From positions 1 to 64,000 of the forward strand of contig CAJMLW010000001.1 of the NCBI GenBank assembly GCA_905214495.1: 64,000 bases of DNA, in the 5' to 3' direction. The translations under genes and the position numbers were made by a program. How positions within the stretch are numbered: position 1 is the stretch's first letter; each line of letters begins with the position of its first letter. The DNA is from an uncultured bacterium (GTDB lineage Bacteria; Bacillota; Negativicutes; Veillonellales; Veillonellaceae). Shown here piece after piece: positions 19,769 through 29,515 of the stretch. The notes under the pieces were generated by a model. That model worked only from the letters and a program-made list of their open reading frames with translations. It was not told the origin of the DNA and did not search any database.

Positions 19769-20401
19769 ATGAAACAACTTATTATGTCACATAAGTGGAT
19801 TGTAATAATCCTGTGTATTTTAGTAGGAATTTATTTCCTATGGCCTATTATAACAGAAGGAAGCCCCATAATGCCAGATTCATCTGTATTAGCCGTTGAT
19901 ACGACAAAGGGGACTACAACTGAACAACAGGATAATACACCCTTTTCTATGAATGGTGATACAGCGCAGCGAGAAACACATCAAGAGGATGGTAAGGATA
20001 GTATTGTATATGTAACCGGCGCTATTCAATCACCAGGACTTTATAAGGTGGCATCTAACTCGACAATTGGCGATGTTATAAAAGGGGCTGGAGGTGCACT
20101 ACCATATGGAGATATAGAGTCCATCAATTTAGCAGAGACCGTGACAGGTGGACAGCATATTCACATTAAATTTAACTTTCACGGGAATCCTGAATCATTA
20201 CTACGAAATCAAAAGATTAATATTAACACGGCTACCGTTAAAGAACTCGATTCACTGCCTGGAATTGGGCCAACCATGGCAAAACGGATTGAAGAGTATC
20301 GTCAAAGTAAGGGCGCTTTTACATCTATAGAGGATATTAAGCACGTCAAAGGTATCGGCGATGGATTATTTAAGAAGATACGTGATAAAATTACAGTCTA
20401 A
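19769..20401 (+). CDS. comEA: Competence DNA receptor ComEA
   Basis: ComEA binds double-stranded DNA outside the membrane and hands it to ComEC. From the ATG at 19769 (AGGAGGT 6 bases upstream) the product has 210 residues: one N-terminal membrane segment (about residues 8-28), a SLBB domain (YVTGAIQSPGLYKV, residues about 75-130), and a C-terminal helix-hairpin-helix pair starting KININTATVKELDSLPGIGP. A longer ORF reaching back to 19682 would start inside the hairpin and lacks a ribosome site. It overlaps comEC. Confidence 0.95.
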   Translation: MKQLIMSHKWIVIILCILVGIYFLWPIITEGSPIMPDSSVLAVDTTKGTTTEQQDNTPFSMNGDTAQRETHQEDGKDSIVYVTGAIQSPGLYKVASNSTIGDVIKGAGGALPYGDIESINLAETVTGGQHIHIKFNFHGNPESLLRNQKININTATVKELDSLPGIGPTMAKRIEEYRQSKGAFTSIEDIKHVKGIGDGLFKKIRDKITV

Positions 20402-22553
20402 TTTACCTATTTATTTGACACTGAATATGCTAATCACCTATTCGGAGATAGCCCATTATATTCTAAGTGGTATCATACTAGGCATTTTATGTGCCTATAG
20501 CTCGCATTATGTATTGCTCGATACAAGTTGGTATTGTATGTTTGGTGCTGCTGGCTATCTACTATATACATTGGTTAAAGCTGTGGTTCGCTATAGGTTA
20601 CAACCGTCTTTGTCAATTAAATATATAGTTGTAACCTGTATCGTCTCATGTGCATTAGGTGGAGTATCATTTTTACATGTAAACCATCAAATTAATCAGT
20701 ATGTAGGGCACACTAAATTCTTTTTATCACAAGAAGGCGAATATGCACTACTCATTGATTCTCCGGTAGAATTAAAAGTGATTGATGGGAAAGAATATAG
20801 ATCATTTAGTGCTATATTGTTAGGGTTAGTGCCACACAAGGATACGGCAAAAGGCGTGCATATTAAGGCCGATGGGCATATTAGAGTAACAATACAAGAA
20901 AATTCCACACATCTTCATATGGGAGATTCGATTATCGTTTATGGTACGCCTAAATCTCTCTATTTGACAGAAGAGAGAGGCACTATTGATAAACGAAATA
21001 AGGCAATTCGTAATGAAGAGATGGGTGCCATATTTGATGGTACCTATAAGGTGGTTGACTTACATGCTCTTGCACAGTATAAGATAAATTCTTATATTGG
21101 TTATTATCAACGGTGGCTGTATATAATTGATTCGATGCGTAATGCTGTTGAAGGATTGATGCAACAGTATCTATCGGATACAACCAAATGGCTCGGAATT
21201 GCCTTAGTTCTAGGTGGTCACTATGGAGAATTAGGCCAAGATGTGCTGCGTCAATTTGGCTACACTGGAATCATTCATATTTTATCTATATCGGGTTCCC
21301 ATATTGCACTGTTATTTTCTATCGTATATGGCCTATGCAGAGTATGTCGTATCAGGAAACGTTATGCTATGATGGGTGGTATTATAATATCTATCTTTTA
21401 TTGTATAGTGGTTGGTTTCAGTGCACCTGTTGTGCGTTCTACCATAATGGGGATTTGGCTTGCTTTAGCCTATTTAAAGGGCCGTATGTATACGGCGAAG
21501 CAAGGATTAGCAGTGACGGCTATACTATTTTTACTATATGATCCGTTACTTATATTAGATGTGAGCTTTCAACTATCCTTTGGAGCTACCTATGGGCTCT
21601 TATTATTTGGCATGCCATTATATCGATGGATCACAGTATTGCCACCGATTGTAAAAGCTCCACTAGTACTCTGCATCAGTGCACAGCTTTTATTGATACC
21701 ATTTCAGCTCTATTACTTTCACTATTTGAGTTTAGCAAGTCTTTTTGCAGCTATTATTATTACACCTTTACTTGATATAGCTATTGTTATGTTATTTGGT
21801 TGTACCATAATATCTTTATTTATACCAATAGGTATGGTGTGGAACGTAATCGACTGGGTATTAACTATATGTTTATATGCAAATGCGCACCTCGCTAACA
21901 GTTCCATATGTCTATGGTGGATAGGTACAATTTCTTCCACATTAGGGGTGTTATACTATGGGTGTGTGGGATTACTATATATTAATCTAGTCTCATTAAA
22001 GCTTAGATTTAGAACTTTCACAAAAGGAATTGTACTTATGGGAATCGGTATAATTGCTATTGCTTATAGTGGCATCTTATATAGGAATGAAACGATTTTG
22101 CATATTGTACCTATGAAACAGTCAAATGCATTCCTCATTGTTAAGCCTTATGATAAAACGGCTATGGTATATATTGATACGCCTGATGCTATTCCTATGA
22201 AAGCTAGTGAAATTCGCGTAAGAAATGGACTCCAAAGTTTTGGTATTTCATTAAAAAATGCTCATGTTCAACGATTTCAATCGACGGGCAAAAATACTGT
22301 TTTATACAAAAATGATATGTTGTCTGTGATGGTCTATAATAGACAAAATGGTGAAAAAAAACTACAATTAAGTGATATGAGGAACACTATTTTGATTACT
22401 TCTCAGTCGTATATGGTGAATCAAATTGTAGCATTACATTCGAATCGTCCTGTGCTTGTTAGCATGCCTCGAGGAGCGATGCGAGACATTGATCCCGATG
22501 CAGAACATGTTCATTTATGGGGCTATCAATATATTCCGGACTATCGATTATGA
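20361..22553 (+). CDS. comEC: DNA uptake channel protein ComEC/Rec2
   Basis: ComEC forms the inner-membrane channel for single-stranded DNA in transformation. It has 730 residues with about ten hydrophobic segments. An N-terminal OB-like (DUF4131) stretch precedes the competence domain, recognised by FGYTGIIHILSISGSHIALL near residue 305. The last 150 residues do not show the HxHxDH metal-binding motif of the metallo-beta-lactamase domain found in Bacillus ComEC. AAAGG lies 8 bases before the chosen ATG; an ATG at 20427 is an alternative start. It overlaps comEA by 41 bases. Confidence 0.93.
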   Translation: MDYLRRYVIKLQSNLPIYLTLNMLITYSEIAHYILSGIILGILCAYSSHYVLLDTSWYCMFGAAGYLLYTLVKAVVRYRLQPSLSIKYIVVTCIVSCALGGVSFLHVNHQINQYVGHTKFFLSQEGEYALLIDSPVELKVIDGKEYRSFSAILLGLVPHKDTAKGVHIKADGHIRVTIQENSTHLHMGDSIIVYGTPKSLYLTEERGTIDKRNKAIRNEEMGAIFDGTYKVVDLHALAQYKINSYIGYYQRWLYIIDSMRNAVEGLMQQYLSDTTKWLGIALVLGGHYGELGQDVLRQFGYTGIIHILSISGSHIALLFSIVYGLCRVCRIRKRYAMMGGIIISIFYCIVVGFSAPVVRSTIMGIWLALAYLKGRMYTAKQGLAVTAILFLLYDPLLILDVSFQLSFGATYGLLLFGMPLYRWITVLPPIVKAPLVLCISAQLLLIPFQLYYFHYLSLASLFAAIIITPLLDIAIVMLFGCTIISLFIPIGMVWNVIDWVLTICLYANAHLANSSICLWWIGTISSTLGVLYYGCVGLLYINLVSLKLRFRTFTKGIVLMGIGIIAIAYSGILYRNETILHIVPMKQSNAFLIVKPYDKTAMVYIDTPDAIPMKASEIRVRNGLQSFGISLKNAHVQRFQSTGKNTVLYKNDMLSVMVYNRQNGEKKLQLSDMRNTILITSQSYMVNQIVALHSNRPVLVSMPRGAMRDIDPDAEHVHLWGYQYIPDYRL

Positions 22554-22567
22554 AAGGAGGACTGGCG

Positions 22568-23548
22568 ATGAATCAAGTATATCTAATCTATGGTAATGAA
22601 CCACAACTCATAGAAGAAGAGAAACAAAAGTTTTTCTTATCTCATAAAAATCTAGATGTGCGCGTATTACATGATGAAGCAGGTCCTTCCAAAATATCAG
22701 AACAATTGATGGAGGATTCTTTATTTGGCGATGCCAAGGTATTTTGTCTTATCAATCTACCTATCTTGAAAAAAGTAGGCCAAAAAGAGAGTCAAGAATG
22801 GAATGCACTGGCCGAGTTACTGATGAATTATACCGGTGATAATCCAGTACTTATTATCTATCACGATATGGTGGATAAACAATTAAAACAAAATAAAAAG
22901 ATATTAGAATCTATTCCTAATAAGGAATGTAAGCGATTAGAAGGTGACGATTTATTGATGTGGATTCGTCAGTATTGCACCTCTAATGGATATACGCTGA
23001 CGCATGATGGGCACGACTATCTATCTCACCTATTGGAGTTATGGCAAGATGTGCCGGTTGCGTTTATGCGTACCGAGTTTGATCGATATTTTCTGTTATT
23101 AGGGAATCATAAGAAAATTGATAGATCCTTTTTAATGGAACATAGCAGTAATTATGGAGCTAAAAATATCTTTACCTTTAAAGAAGCTCTATTAAAACAA
23201 GATGTGAATACCTTATTAGAATTATTTCCGTTTATGTTTAGCTATAAAGAAATCGACCGCGCTATGGGCTATATCGAAGGGCAATTGCGGCTCCAATTAT
23301 TGGTAAGCGAATGTCGTGCTGCAGGTATGACAGCTAAACAGGTAGAAAATTTTTGTAAAGAAAATGGGGCCTCTTATAAGCCGTACCCTATAAAACTGGC
23401 CTATGAAGCAAGTTCTTGTATTTCTATAAAGGCTTTAAAAGCACTCTTAAAAGGATTATATGAGGTAATATTAGATAGTCGCACAAGCAAAGGAGATATG
23501 TGGCGATTTAGGGATTTATGTTTGACCTATTGTGGGTATAAGGGATAA
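22568..23548 (+). CDS. holA: DNA polymerase III delta subunit
   Basis: HolA (delta) opens the sliding clamp as part of the clamp loader. From 22568 the product has 326 residues: MNQVYLIYGNEPQLIEEEKQKF is typical, with the AAA-like domain to about residue 210 and a collar domain at the end. AAGGAGG overlaps the comEC stop and lies 7 bases before 22568; an in-frame start at 22517 lies within comEC and lacks one. The comEC-holA order is common in Firmicutes. Confidence 0.93.
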   Translation: MNQVYLIYGNEPQLIEEEKQKFFLSHKNLDVRVLHDEAGPSKISEQLMEDSLFGDAKVFCLINLPILKKVGQKESQEWNALAELLMNYTGDNPVLIIYHDMVDKQLKQNKKILESIPNKECKRLEGDDLLMWIRQYCTSNGYTLTHDGHDYLSHLLELWQDVPVAFMRTEFDRYFLLLGNHKKIDRSFLMEHSSNYGAKNIFTFKEALLKQDVNTLLELFPFMFSYKEIDRAMGYIEGQLRLQLLVSECRAAGMTAKQVENFCKENGASYKPYPIKLAYEASSCISIKALKALLKGLYEVILDSRTSKGDMWRFRDLCLTYCGYKG

Positions 23549-23550
23549 AA

Positions 23551-26500
23551 ATGAAAGTACGTTATCGAGTAGTACCAAAACAGAATAGTAAACCTGCTTT
23601 CTATGTGAACTGTAATGATAAACAGGTAACCATACAAGCCGCAGATTCAGCATTTAAAACATTAGTGTCATTACAAGAACGATTAGCTGCTTGGTACAAA
23701 GAAAAAAATATTTCCTTTGATACTATTCCTACCAATGCAACTACGTCTTGCTGCTTTGCATGGAAGGTAGATGACGATGATGAAGAATTTGCACCATACT
23801 ACTATGCTGGTGGTTGTGGTGTAGGTGAATTTATTGAAGATGTTGAAGCGCATCGTCAGAAATTAGAGGAAGAAAACATGCCAGAGAGAGGAAAGTCCTT
23901 TGCTGGCAATAACGATGATGAAATAGATCATGCAGATGAGTTTGTGCCATTTATGGATGCGGTGGAATTGGACTATTTTAATCCAGACCCCACATCGTAT
24001 GAGTCTGTAACTACAAGAAATCCATCTGTATCTAGTAGCTCATCATCTACAACTTCAGCTAATAGCGGACATCAACACAAAGGTGGTAAGAAATATCCAC
24101 AACACGTGCCTAAGGATGCACCAACTGATGAGGGTATGATTTTAGGTCCACGGATTGAGGGCACGACCTCCAGCATCATGGGCACTGTAGAAACACCAAG
24201 TGTTATTTTTGAAGGTGTGTTCGTTGGCCTTGATAAACGCGATACTAGGACTGGTAAAAGTATCGTTAATGGCAGTATCGTAGATGATACGAACAGTATG
24301 AAGTTTATAAAATTTACGAATAGTCCAGAAGAAGGGGATGCCTTATTAAAGCAATTAAAGAAATTGCAGAAGGTGCGTATTCAAGGTAGTGTCAACTTTG
24401 ATGATCGATTTGATAAGGACTATATTTTATCTATACGTAGTATCGAAGCTATCGAAGAAGACAATACAAATGAACGGACAGAGGACAGACCAGATTCTCG
24501 TGTTGAGCTTCATCTCCATACTAAGATGAGTGATAAAGATGCACTCGTATCGATTAAGGATTTATTTAAAACTGTCAAAAAATGGGGCCATCCTGCGGTC
24601 GCTATTACTGACCATGGTGTTGTACAAGCCTTTCCTGAAGCACAAGCACTTGGTAAAGAACTTGGTGTTAAGGTTATTTATGGCGTTGAAGGGTATCTCG
24701 TTGATGATGCGGATTTAGAAAAAGAATTATCCTTAGACGTTGTAAAACGAAAAGACGAGGCGCCTCGATATCACATTATTTTGTTAGCTCAAAACATGGT
24801 GGGCTTACGTAATCTGTATAAAATGATTTCCATATCCCATTTGGAATACTATAAACGGAGACCTCGTTTGCCTCGTTCTATCATTGAAGAACATCGTGAA
24901 GGTATTCTTATAGGGTCTGCCTGTGAAGCAGGAGAATTGATGCAGTCTATTGTTAAAGGTTCCTCCAAAGAAGAGCTATTAACGATTGCATCATTCTATG
25001 ATTACCTTGAAATTCAACCACATACCAACAATACATTCTTAATTCGCAAGGGTATCGTGCCAGATGAACAAGCTCTGATCGATATGAATAAGACGGTTAT
25101 TGAATTGGGCGAAGCCCTCAATAAACGCGTATGTGCTACCTGTGACGTTCATTATTTAACGCCAGAAGAAAAGATTTATCGCGAAATTATGTTAACCGCT
25201 TGTGGGTTCCCTGATGCGGATGAACAACCGGATTTACATTTGCGTACTACTGATGAAATGTTAGCTTCATTCCCATATTTGAGTGAAGAAAAGGCCTATG
25301 AGGTTGTTGTAGCGAATACACGGGCCATCAACGATAGTATTGAAGACATTAAACCAGTGCCAGATGGTACATATTCACCTAAAATCGAAGGGGCCGATGA
25401 AGCTTTCACAGAAATGTGTTATGTAAATGCGAAGAAGATTTATGGTGATCCATTGCCTCGTGTTGTACAGGAACGTCTAGATTATGAACTCGATTGTATT
25501 ATCAGCAATGGTTATGGCGTGCTTTACTATATCGCTCATAAGCTGGTAAAAAAATCACTAGATGATGGCTATCTCGTAGGTTCTCGTGGTTCTGTAGGTT
25601 CGTCCTTTGCAGCGACCATGTCGGAGATTACAGAGGTTAATCCATTGCCACCGCATTATATTTGCCCTGAATGTAAGTGGTCGGAATTTTATGAAAATGG
25701 TGAATACGCCGGTGGATTCGATTTACCGCGTCGTGACTGTCCTAATTGCGGTCATCCATTACAAACGAATGGTCATGACATTCCATTTGCTATCTTCCTT
25801 GGTTTCGAAGGCGATAAGGTTCCAGATATCGATTTGAACTTCTCTGGTGACTACCAAGCGAAGGCTCATAAATACACGGAAGAACTGTTTGGACGTGATA
25901 ATGTATTTAAGGCCGGTACGATTGGTACCATTGCAGATAAGACTGCATTTGGGTATGTAAAGAAATATGCAGAGCTTAGAAATATTCAGGCTCGCAGTGG
26001 ATTCCTTGAACATCTCGCAAAAGGTTTTACAAATGTAAAAAATACGACAGGCCAACATCCAGGTGGTATTATGGTTTGTCCTCGTGATATGGACGTGCAT
26101 CATTTTACGCCGATACAACATCCGGCCAATAAAAAAGAGAGTGGCGTATTAACCACTCACTTTGACTATCACTCTATTGAAGGGCGTATGACAAAACTCG
26201 ATATTCTGGGTCATGATGATCCGACGATTATTCGTATGTTGGAGGACTTGACCGGTATTGATGCGAAGACGATTCCTTTTGATGATCCGAGAACGCTAAG
26301 CCTATTCTCATCAACAGAGGGTATCGGATTGACGCCTGAACAATTGCAAGGGGACCAAGTAGCTAGCCTTGCCGTACCGGAATGTGGTACGAAATTTGTA
26401 CGGGGCATGCTAGAAGATTCTAGACCGCAGACTTTCTCTGATCTTGTTCGTATTTCTGGTTTCTCCCACGGTACGAATGTATGGCTCGATAATGCACAGG

Positions 26501-27276
26501 AACTCATTAAAAATGGTACTTGTAAATTGAATGAAGCTATTTCTACTCGTGATGACGTAATGAACTTTTTAATTCATCGTGGCATGAATAAGAAAAACAG
26601 TTTCTTCGTCATGGAAAATGTTCGTAAAGGGAAGGGCATTGAAAAGAGAAATAAACAAGGCCAAGCGACTACGGAATTTGAAAAAGAAATGCGAGAAAAT
26701 AATATTCCTGAATGGTTTATTGAGTCTTGTAAAAAGATTTCCTATCTATTCCCTCGTGCCCATGCGGTTGCTTACGTTATGATGGCTTTCCGCATTGCGT
26801 GGTTTAAGGTATATCATCCGTTGGCATTTTACGCGGCCTATTTCTCTATACGTGCAAAAGCCTTTGATTTACGGATTATGACCGGTGATTTGAATACACA
26901 ATTGAAAGAATTTAATCGTATTAAAGCTCTTGACCGTGGTGCCAGCCCTAAGGAAAAGGATTTGATGTCCGCCTTGGAGGTATCTATGGAAATGTATCAA
27001 CGGGGTTATCGATTTATCAACGTAGATATTCAACATTCCGGTGCTCGCCGATTTAGCATTAAGGACGGCGCACTATTACCCCCGTTCTTGGCTATCGATT
27101 CACTTGGTGAAACCGTTGCTGATGCAATTGTAGAAGAACGGGACACAAAACCATTTACATCGTTAAAAGACTTGCAACGTCGTTGTAAGGTTTCTGCTAC
27201 CATCATTGAAACAATGAAAGAACTTAAATGCTGTGGTGATTTGCCAGAAGACGAACAAATGTCGTTATTTGGCTAA
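23551..27276 (+). CDS. polC: DNA polymerase III alpha subunit PolC, without the proofreading exonuclease domain
   Basis: The replicative polymerase of Gram-positive type. It has 1241 residues against about 1440 for Bacillus PolC. Order: N-terminal domain to about 140, a Ser-rich linker (VSSSSSSTTSANSG), OB fold about 215-300, PHP domain starting HLHTKMSDKDA near 320, polymerase core with a four-Cys zinc site (CPECKW, CPNCGHP, about 705-735) and catalytic DIDLNFSG near 760, and a C-terminal PolC region ending EQMSLFG. Where Bacillus PolC carries a DEDD exonuclease inserted in PHP, this one passes straight from GVEGYLVDDADLEKEL to PRYHIILLAQNMVGL. PHP His and Asp residues are kept. It starts 2 bases after holA. 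Confidence 0.95.
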   Translation: MKVRYRVVPKQNSKPAFYVNCNDKQVTIQAADSAFKTLVSLQERLAAWYKEKNISFDTIPTNATTSCCFAWKVDDDDEEFAPYYYAGGCGVGEFIEDVEAHRQKLEEENMPERGKSFAGNNDDEIDHADEFVPFMDAVELDYFNPDPTSYESVTTRNPSVSSSSSSTTSANSGHQHKGGKKYPQHVPKDAPTDEGMILGPRIEGTTSSIMGTVETPSVIFEGVFVGLDKRDTRTGKSIVNGSIVDDTNSMKFIKFTNSPEEGDALLKQLKKLQKVRIQGSVNFDDRFDKDYILSIRSIEAIEEDNTNERTEDRPDSRVELHLHTKMSDKDALVSIKDLFKTVKKWGHPAVAITDHGVVQAFPEAQALGKELGVKVIYGVEGYLVDDADLEKELSLDVVKRKDEAPRYHIILLAQNMVGLRNLYKMISISHLEYYKRRPRLPRSIIEEHREGILIGSACEAGELMQSIVKGSSKEELLTIASFYDYLEIQPHTNNTFLIRKGIVPDEQALIDMNKTVIELGEALNKRVCATCDVHYLTPEEKIYREIMLTACGFPDADEQPDLHLRTTDEMLASFPYLSEEKAYEVVVANTRAINDSIEDIKPVPDGTYSPKIEGADEAFTEMCYVNAKKIYGDPLPRVVQERLDYELDCIISNGYGVLYYIAHKLVKKSLDDGYLVGSRGSVGSSFAATMSEITEVNPLPPHYICPECKWSEFYENGEYAGGFDLPRRDCPNCGHPLQTNGHDIPFAIFLGFEGDKVPDIDLNFSGDYQAKAHKYTEELFGRDNVFKAGTIGTIADKTAFGYVKKYAELRNIQARSGFLEHLAKGFTNVKNTTGQHPGGIMVCPRDMDVHHFTPIQHPANKKESGVLTTHFDYHSIEGRMTKLDILGHDDPTIIRMLEDLTGIDAKTIPFDDPRTLSLFSSTEGIGLTPEQLQGDQVASLAVPECGTKFVRGMLEDSRPQTFSDLVRISGFSHGTNVWLDNAQELIKNGTCKLNEAISTRDDVMNFLIHRGMNKKNSFFVMENVRKGKGIEKRNKQGQATTEFEKEMRENNIPEWFIESCKKISYLFPRAHAVAYVMMAFRIAWFKVYHPLAFYAAYFSIRAKAFDLRIMTGDLNTQLKEFNRIKALDRGASPKEKDLMSALEVSMEMYQRGYRFINVDIQHSGARRFSIKDGALLPPFLAIDSLGETVADAIVEERDTKPFTSLKDLQRRCKVSATIIETMKELKCCGDLPEDEQMSLFG

Positions 27277-27298
27277 TGCATCTGATTTAATTAAAATT

Positions 27299-27333
27299 AA
27301 AAGGTGTCATCGCTTGATGACACCTTTTTTTAA
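27299..27333. terminator. Bidirectional terminator between polC and poxB
   Basis: AAGGTGTCATC pairs with GATGACACCTT around GCTT, with T7 on the plus side and TTTTAATTTT on the minus side, serving both convergent genes. Confidence 0.9.
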
Positions 27334-27364
27334 AAGTTTTGCAGTTTAATTATTTTGGCAGATT

Positions 27365-29110
27365 TTAGTATAAGGATTTATATTTCATCCAGTTAGTTTT
27401 AGCCATTTCTTTAAGTTCTGTACCACGTCCATCAAGGATGGCGTTAATCAAGTATTTACTAAAGCCTTTTGCTTGTTGATATGCAATTTTTGGAGGCATA
27501 GCAAGTTCTTGTTTATCTACACGAACGTTGATAATGACAGGACCTTCGTTATAGTTCAAGGCTTCTTTAATTTTTTTATCAACTTCGCTAGAGTTTGTAA
27601 TGCTAATACCTTTGATACCAGCTGCTTCGGCAAGTTTACCAAAGTCAGGATTTACAAAGTCTGTAGCATAATCTAGGTAACCAGAAGCCTTCATTTCCAT
27701 GGCAATGAAGCTAAGTTCTTCATTGTTAAATACGAATACTTTCACAGGAAGATTTAATTGTTTTAATGACAACATTTCGCCCATCATCATTGTGAAACCG
27801 CCGTCCCCAGATAGGGAGATAACTTGGCGATTTGGACATGCATTTTGAGCGCCTATTGCGTGCATCATTGCATTGGCCATGGAACCGTGGTTGTAGGATC
27901 CAATGATACGACGTTTGCCATTTGTTTTGATATGGCGTGCTGTCCAGATAACAGGAGTGCCCACATCGAATGTAAAGATGGCGTCATCAGCAGCCAATTT
28001 ATTAAGACGATTTACGAAATATTGAGGGTGAATTGCTACGTCATCAGGTTCAGCAACGGCATAGCTGTCCAAATCATTGCGGAATTTAGTGTATGCTTTA
28101 CGAACGGTATCAATGAATTCTGTATCATCGCGTTGTGTAAGATGAGGAAGTAGTTCGTGTAATGTATCTTTCACAGAACCTATGATGCCTTGTGTTAATG
28201 GAACGCGTGCACCTAGGGCAGATGGATTGATGTCTACTTGAATTACCTTAGCATTTTCAGGATAGAATGGACGATAAGGGAAATCGGTACCTAACATGAT
28301 TAGTGTATCGCATTGCTCAATAGCACGGTAACCGGATGTATAACCAAGCAAACCTGTCATGCCGACATCATAAGGATTGTCCCATTCGACCCATTCTTTG
28401 CCTCTGAAAGCATGTACAACAGGGGCTTGTAATTTAGTAGCAAGTTCAACCACTTCGTCATGAGCACCGGCACAACCAGCACCACAGAAAAGTGTAATGC
28501 GTTTGCCATTGTTTATATGTTGGACCATTTCAAGAATATCCTCTGATTGAGGAATTACACGTGGCAATTTAGGCGCATGCCATGTAGGTAATTCATCAAT
28601 TTCTGTTTCCATAACGGCCACATCACCAGGTAGAACGATTACGGCTACATCGCGATTGCCAACTGCGGCATTCATGGCGCGGAATAGGATTTCAGGCATT
28701 TGCTTTGGATTAGAAACGAGTTCACAGAAACAAGAGCACTCTTTAAATAAATTTTCTGGATGTGTTTCTTGGAAATAGTTGAGACCGACTTCAGATTGTG
28801 GAATATGAGAGGCAATAGCGAGCACTGGTACACGATTGCGATGACAATCAAATAGACCATTGATCAAATGGAGATTACCAGGGCCAGAGCTACCAGCACA
28901 TACGGTTAATTTACCTGTTAATAGCGCCTCTGCACCAGCAGCGAAGGCTGCAGATTCTTCGTGGCGCACATGTTCAAATTGAATTTTCCCATTACGACGT
29001 AAACTATCGTTTACCGAGTTTAAACTATCCCCAGTAATACCATAAATTCTTTCAATACCTGCGTTAGCTAATACCTCTATGAGTACATCTGATATACGTT
29101 TTTTTGCCAT
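27365..29110 (-). CDS. poxB: Thiamine-diphosphate pyruvate:quinone oxidoreductase (PoxB-type)
   Basis: This 581-residue enzyme resembles E. coli PoxB, which decarboxylates pyruvate to acetate and CO2 and passes electrons to quinone at the membrane. Seen: ThDP activation Glu in HVRHEESAAFAAGAEA near residue 50, the ThDP-Mg site SLSGDGGFTMMMGEMLSL near 430 with FNNEELSFIAMEM, a central FAD domain, and a C-terminal tail AKGFSKYLINAILDGRG like the PoxB membrane-binding end. Pyruvate oxidase (H2O2-forming, SpxB type) or another ThDP enzyme is the alternative, less likely given the tail. GAGGTGAT precedes the ATG. It is monocistronic. Confidence 0.88.
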   Translation of the reverse strand: MAKKRISDVLIEVLANAGIERIYGITGDSLNSVNDSLRRNGKIQFEHVRHEESAAFAAGAEALLTGKLTVCAGSSGPGNLHLINGLFDCHRNRVPVLAIASHIPQSEVGLNYFQETHPENLFKECSCFCELVSNPKQMPEILFRAMNAAVGNRDVAVIVLPGDVAVMETEIDELPTWHAPKLPRVIPQSEDILEMVQHINNGKRITLFCGAGCAGAHDEVVELATKLQAPVVHAFRGKEWVEWDNPYDVGMTGLLGYTSGYRAIEQCDTLIMLGTDFPYRPFYPENAKVIQVDINPSALGARVPLTQGIIGSVKDTLHELLPHLTQRDDTEFIDTVRKAYTKFRNDLDSYAVAEPDDVAIHPQYFVNRLNKLAADDAIFTFDVGTPVIWTARHIKTNGKRRIIGSYNHGSMANAMMHAIGAQNACPNRQVISLSGDGGFTMMMGEMLSLKQLNLPVKVFVFNNEELSFIAMEMKASGYLDYATDFVNPDFGKLAEAAGIKGISITNSSEVDKKIKEALNYNEGPVIINVRVDKQELAMPPKIAYQQAKGFSKYLINAILDGRGTELKEMAKTNWMKYKSLY

Positions 29111-29309
29111 ATTATCACCTCTATATGATAATTAATGTTATTTAAAAATATAATTCATTGTATACTATAAATACTAGTACCTTATGATTGCATATTATGT
29201 GACTTCTATCACAATGTATTGTATACATCACAAAATAAGTTCAATTTCTAAAAGTGCTATATAATTGAGATGGATATTAATAAGTTTTCTCATATACAAA
29301 TGTATAATC
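29111..29309. other. Upstream region of poxB: AT-rich regulatory DNA
   Basis: No gene is seen. The stretch holds a Crp/Fnr-like palindrome (listed separately), two copies of ATTGTATAC (near 29157 and 29217) and only weak -35 matches for poxB; candidate -10 elements on the minus strand are TATACA (29159-29164) and TATATT (29147-29152). Confidence 0.5.
29198..29213. promoter_or_regulatory. Crp/Fnr-family operator-like palindrome upstream of poxB
   Basis: TGTGA, six bases (CTTCTA), TCACA: a perfect match to the E. coli CRP half-site arrangement. It lies 85-100 bases before the poxB start. The weak -35 of poxB suggests an activator. The cognate regulator is not in the window. Confidence 0.6.
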
Positions 29310-29338
29310 TTGCGAAAGTATCATAAAAGTGGTACTAT
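29310..29338 (+). promoter_or_regulatory. Promoter of the riboflavin operon
   Basis: TTGCGA at 29310-29315, a 17-base spacer, and TACTAT at 29333-29338, giving a start point about 15 bases before the riboswitch P1 helix. Confidence 0.6.
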
Positions 29339-29360
29339 AAACATATAAATTAATATGATA

Positions 29361-29515
29361 AGTCTTTGGGGATAGGTGAAATTCCTTACCGGCGGTTATA
29401 GTCCGCGAGCTATATGGCATGAATCGGTGCAATTCCGATACCGACAGTAGAGTCTGGATGAGAAAAGACAATAGCACATATATTTTGTATGTGTATATAT
29501 GATGACCCAAGGACT
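29361..29515 (+). ncRNA. FMN riboswitch (RFN element)
   Basis: The RFN core is plain: GGGATAGGTGAAATTCC, then ACCGGCGGTTATAGTCCGCG, then ATCGGTGCAATTCCGATACCG and GTAGAGTCTGGATGAGAAA. The closing helix P1 pairs AGTCTTTGGG (29361-29370) with CCCAAGGACT (29506-29515). The last seven bases of P1 are also the left arm of the terminator that follows, so FMN binding would favour termination and FMN shortage would favour readthrough. Confidence 0.95.

Noticed and set aside
29277..29510. Minus-strand ORF of 77 residues over the FMN riboswitch
   Set aside because: It is the antisense of a conserved RNA structure and has no ribosome site or family match.
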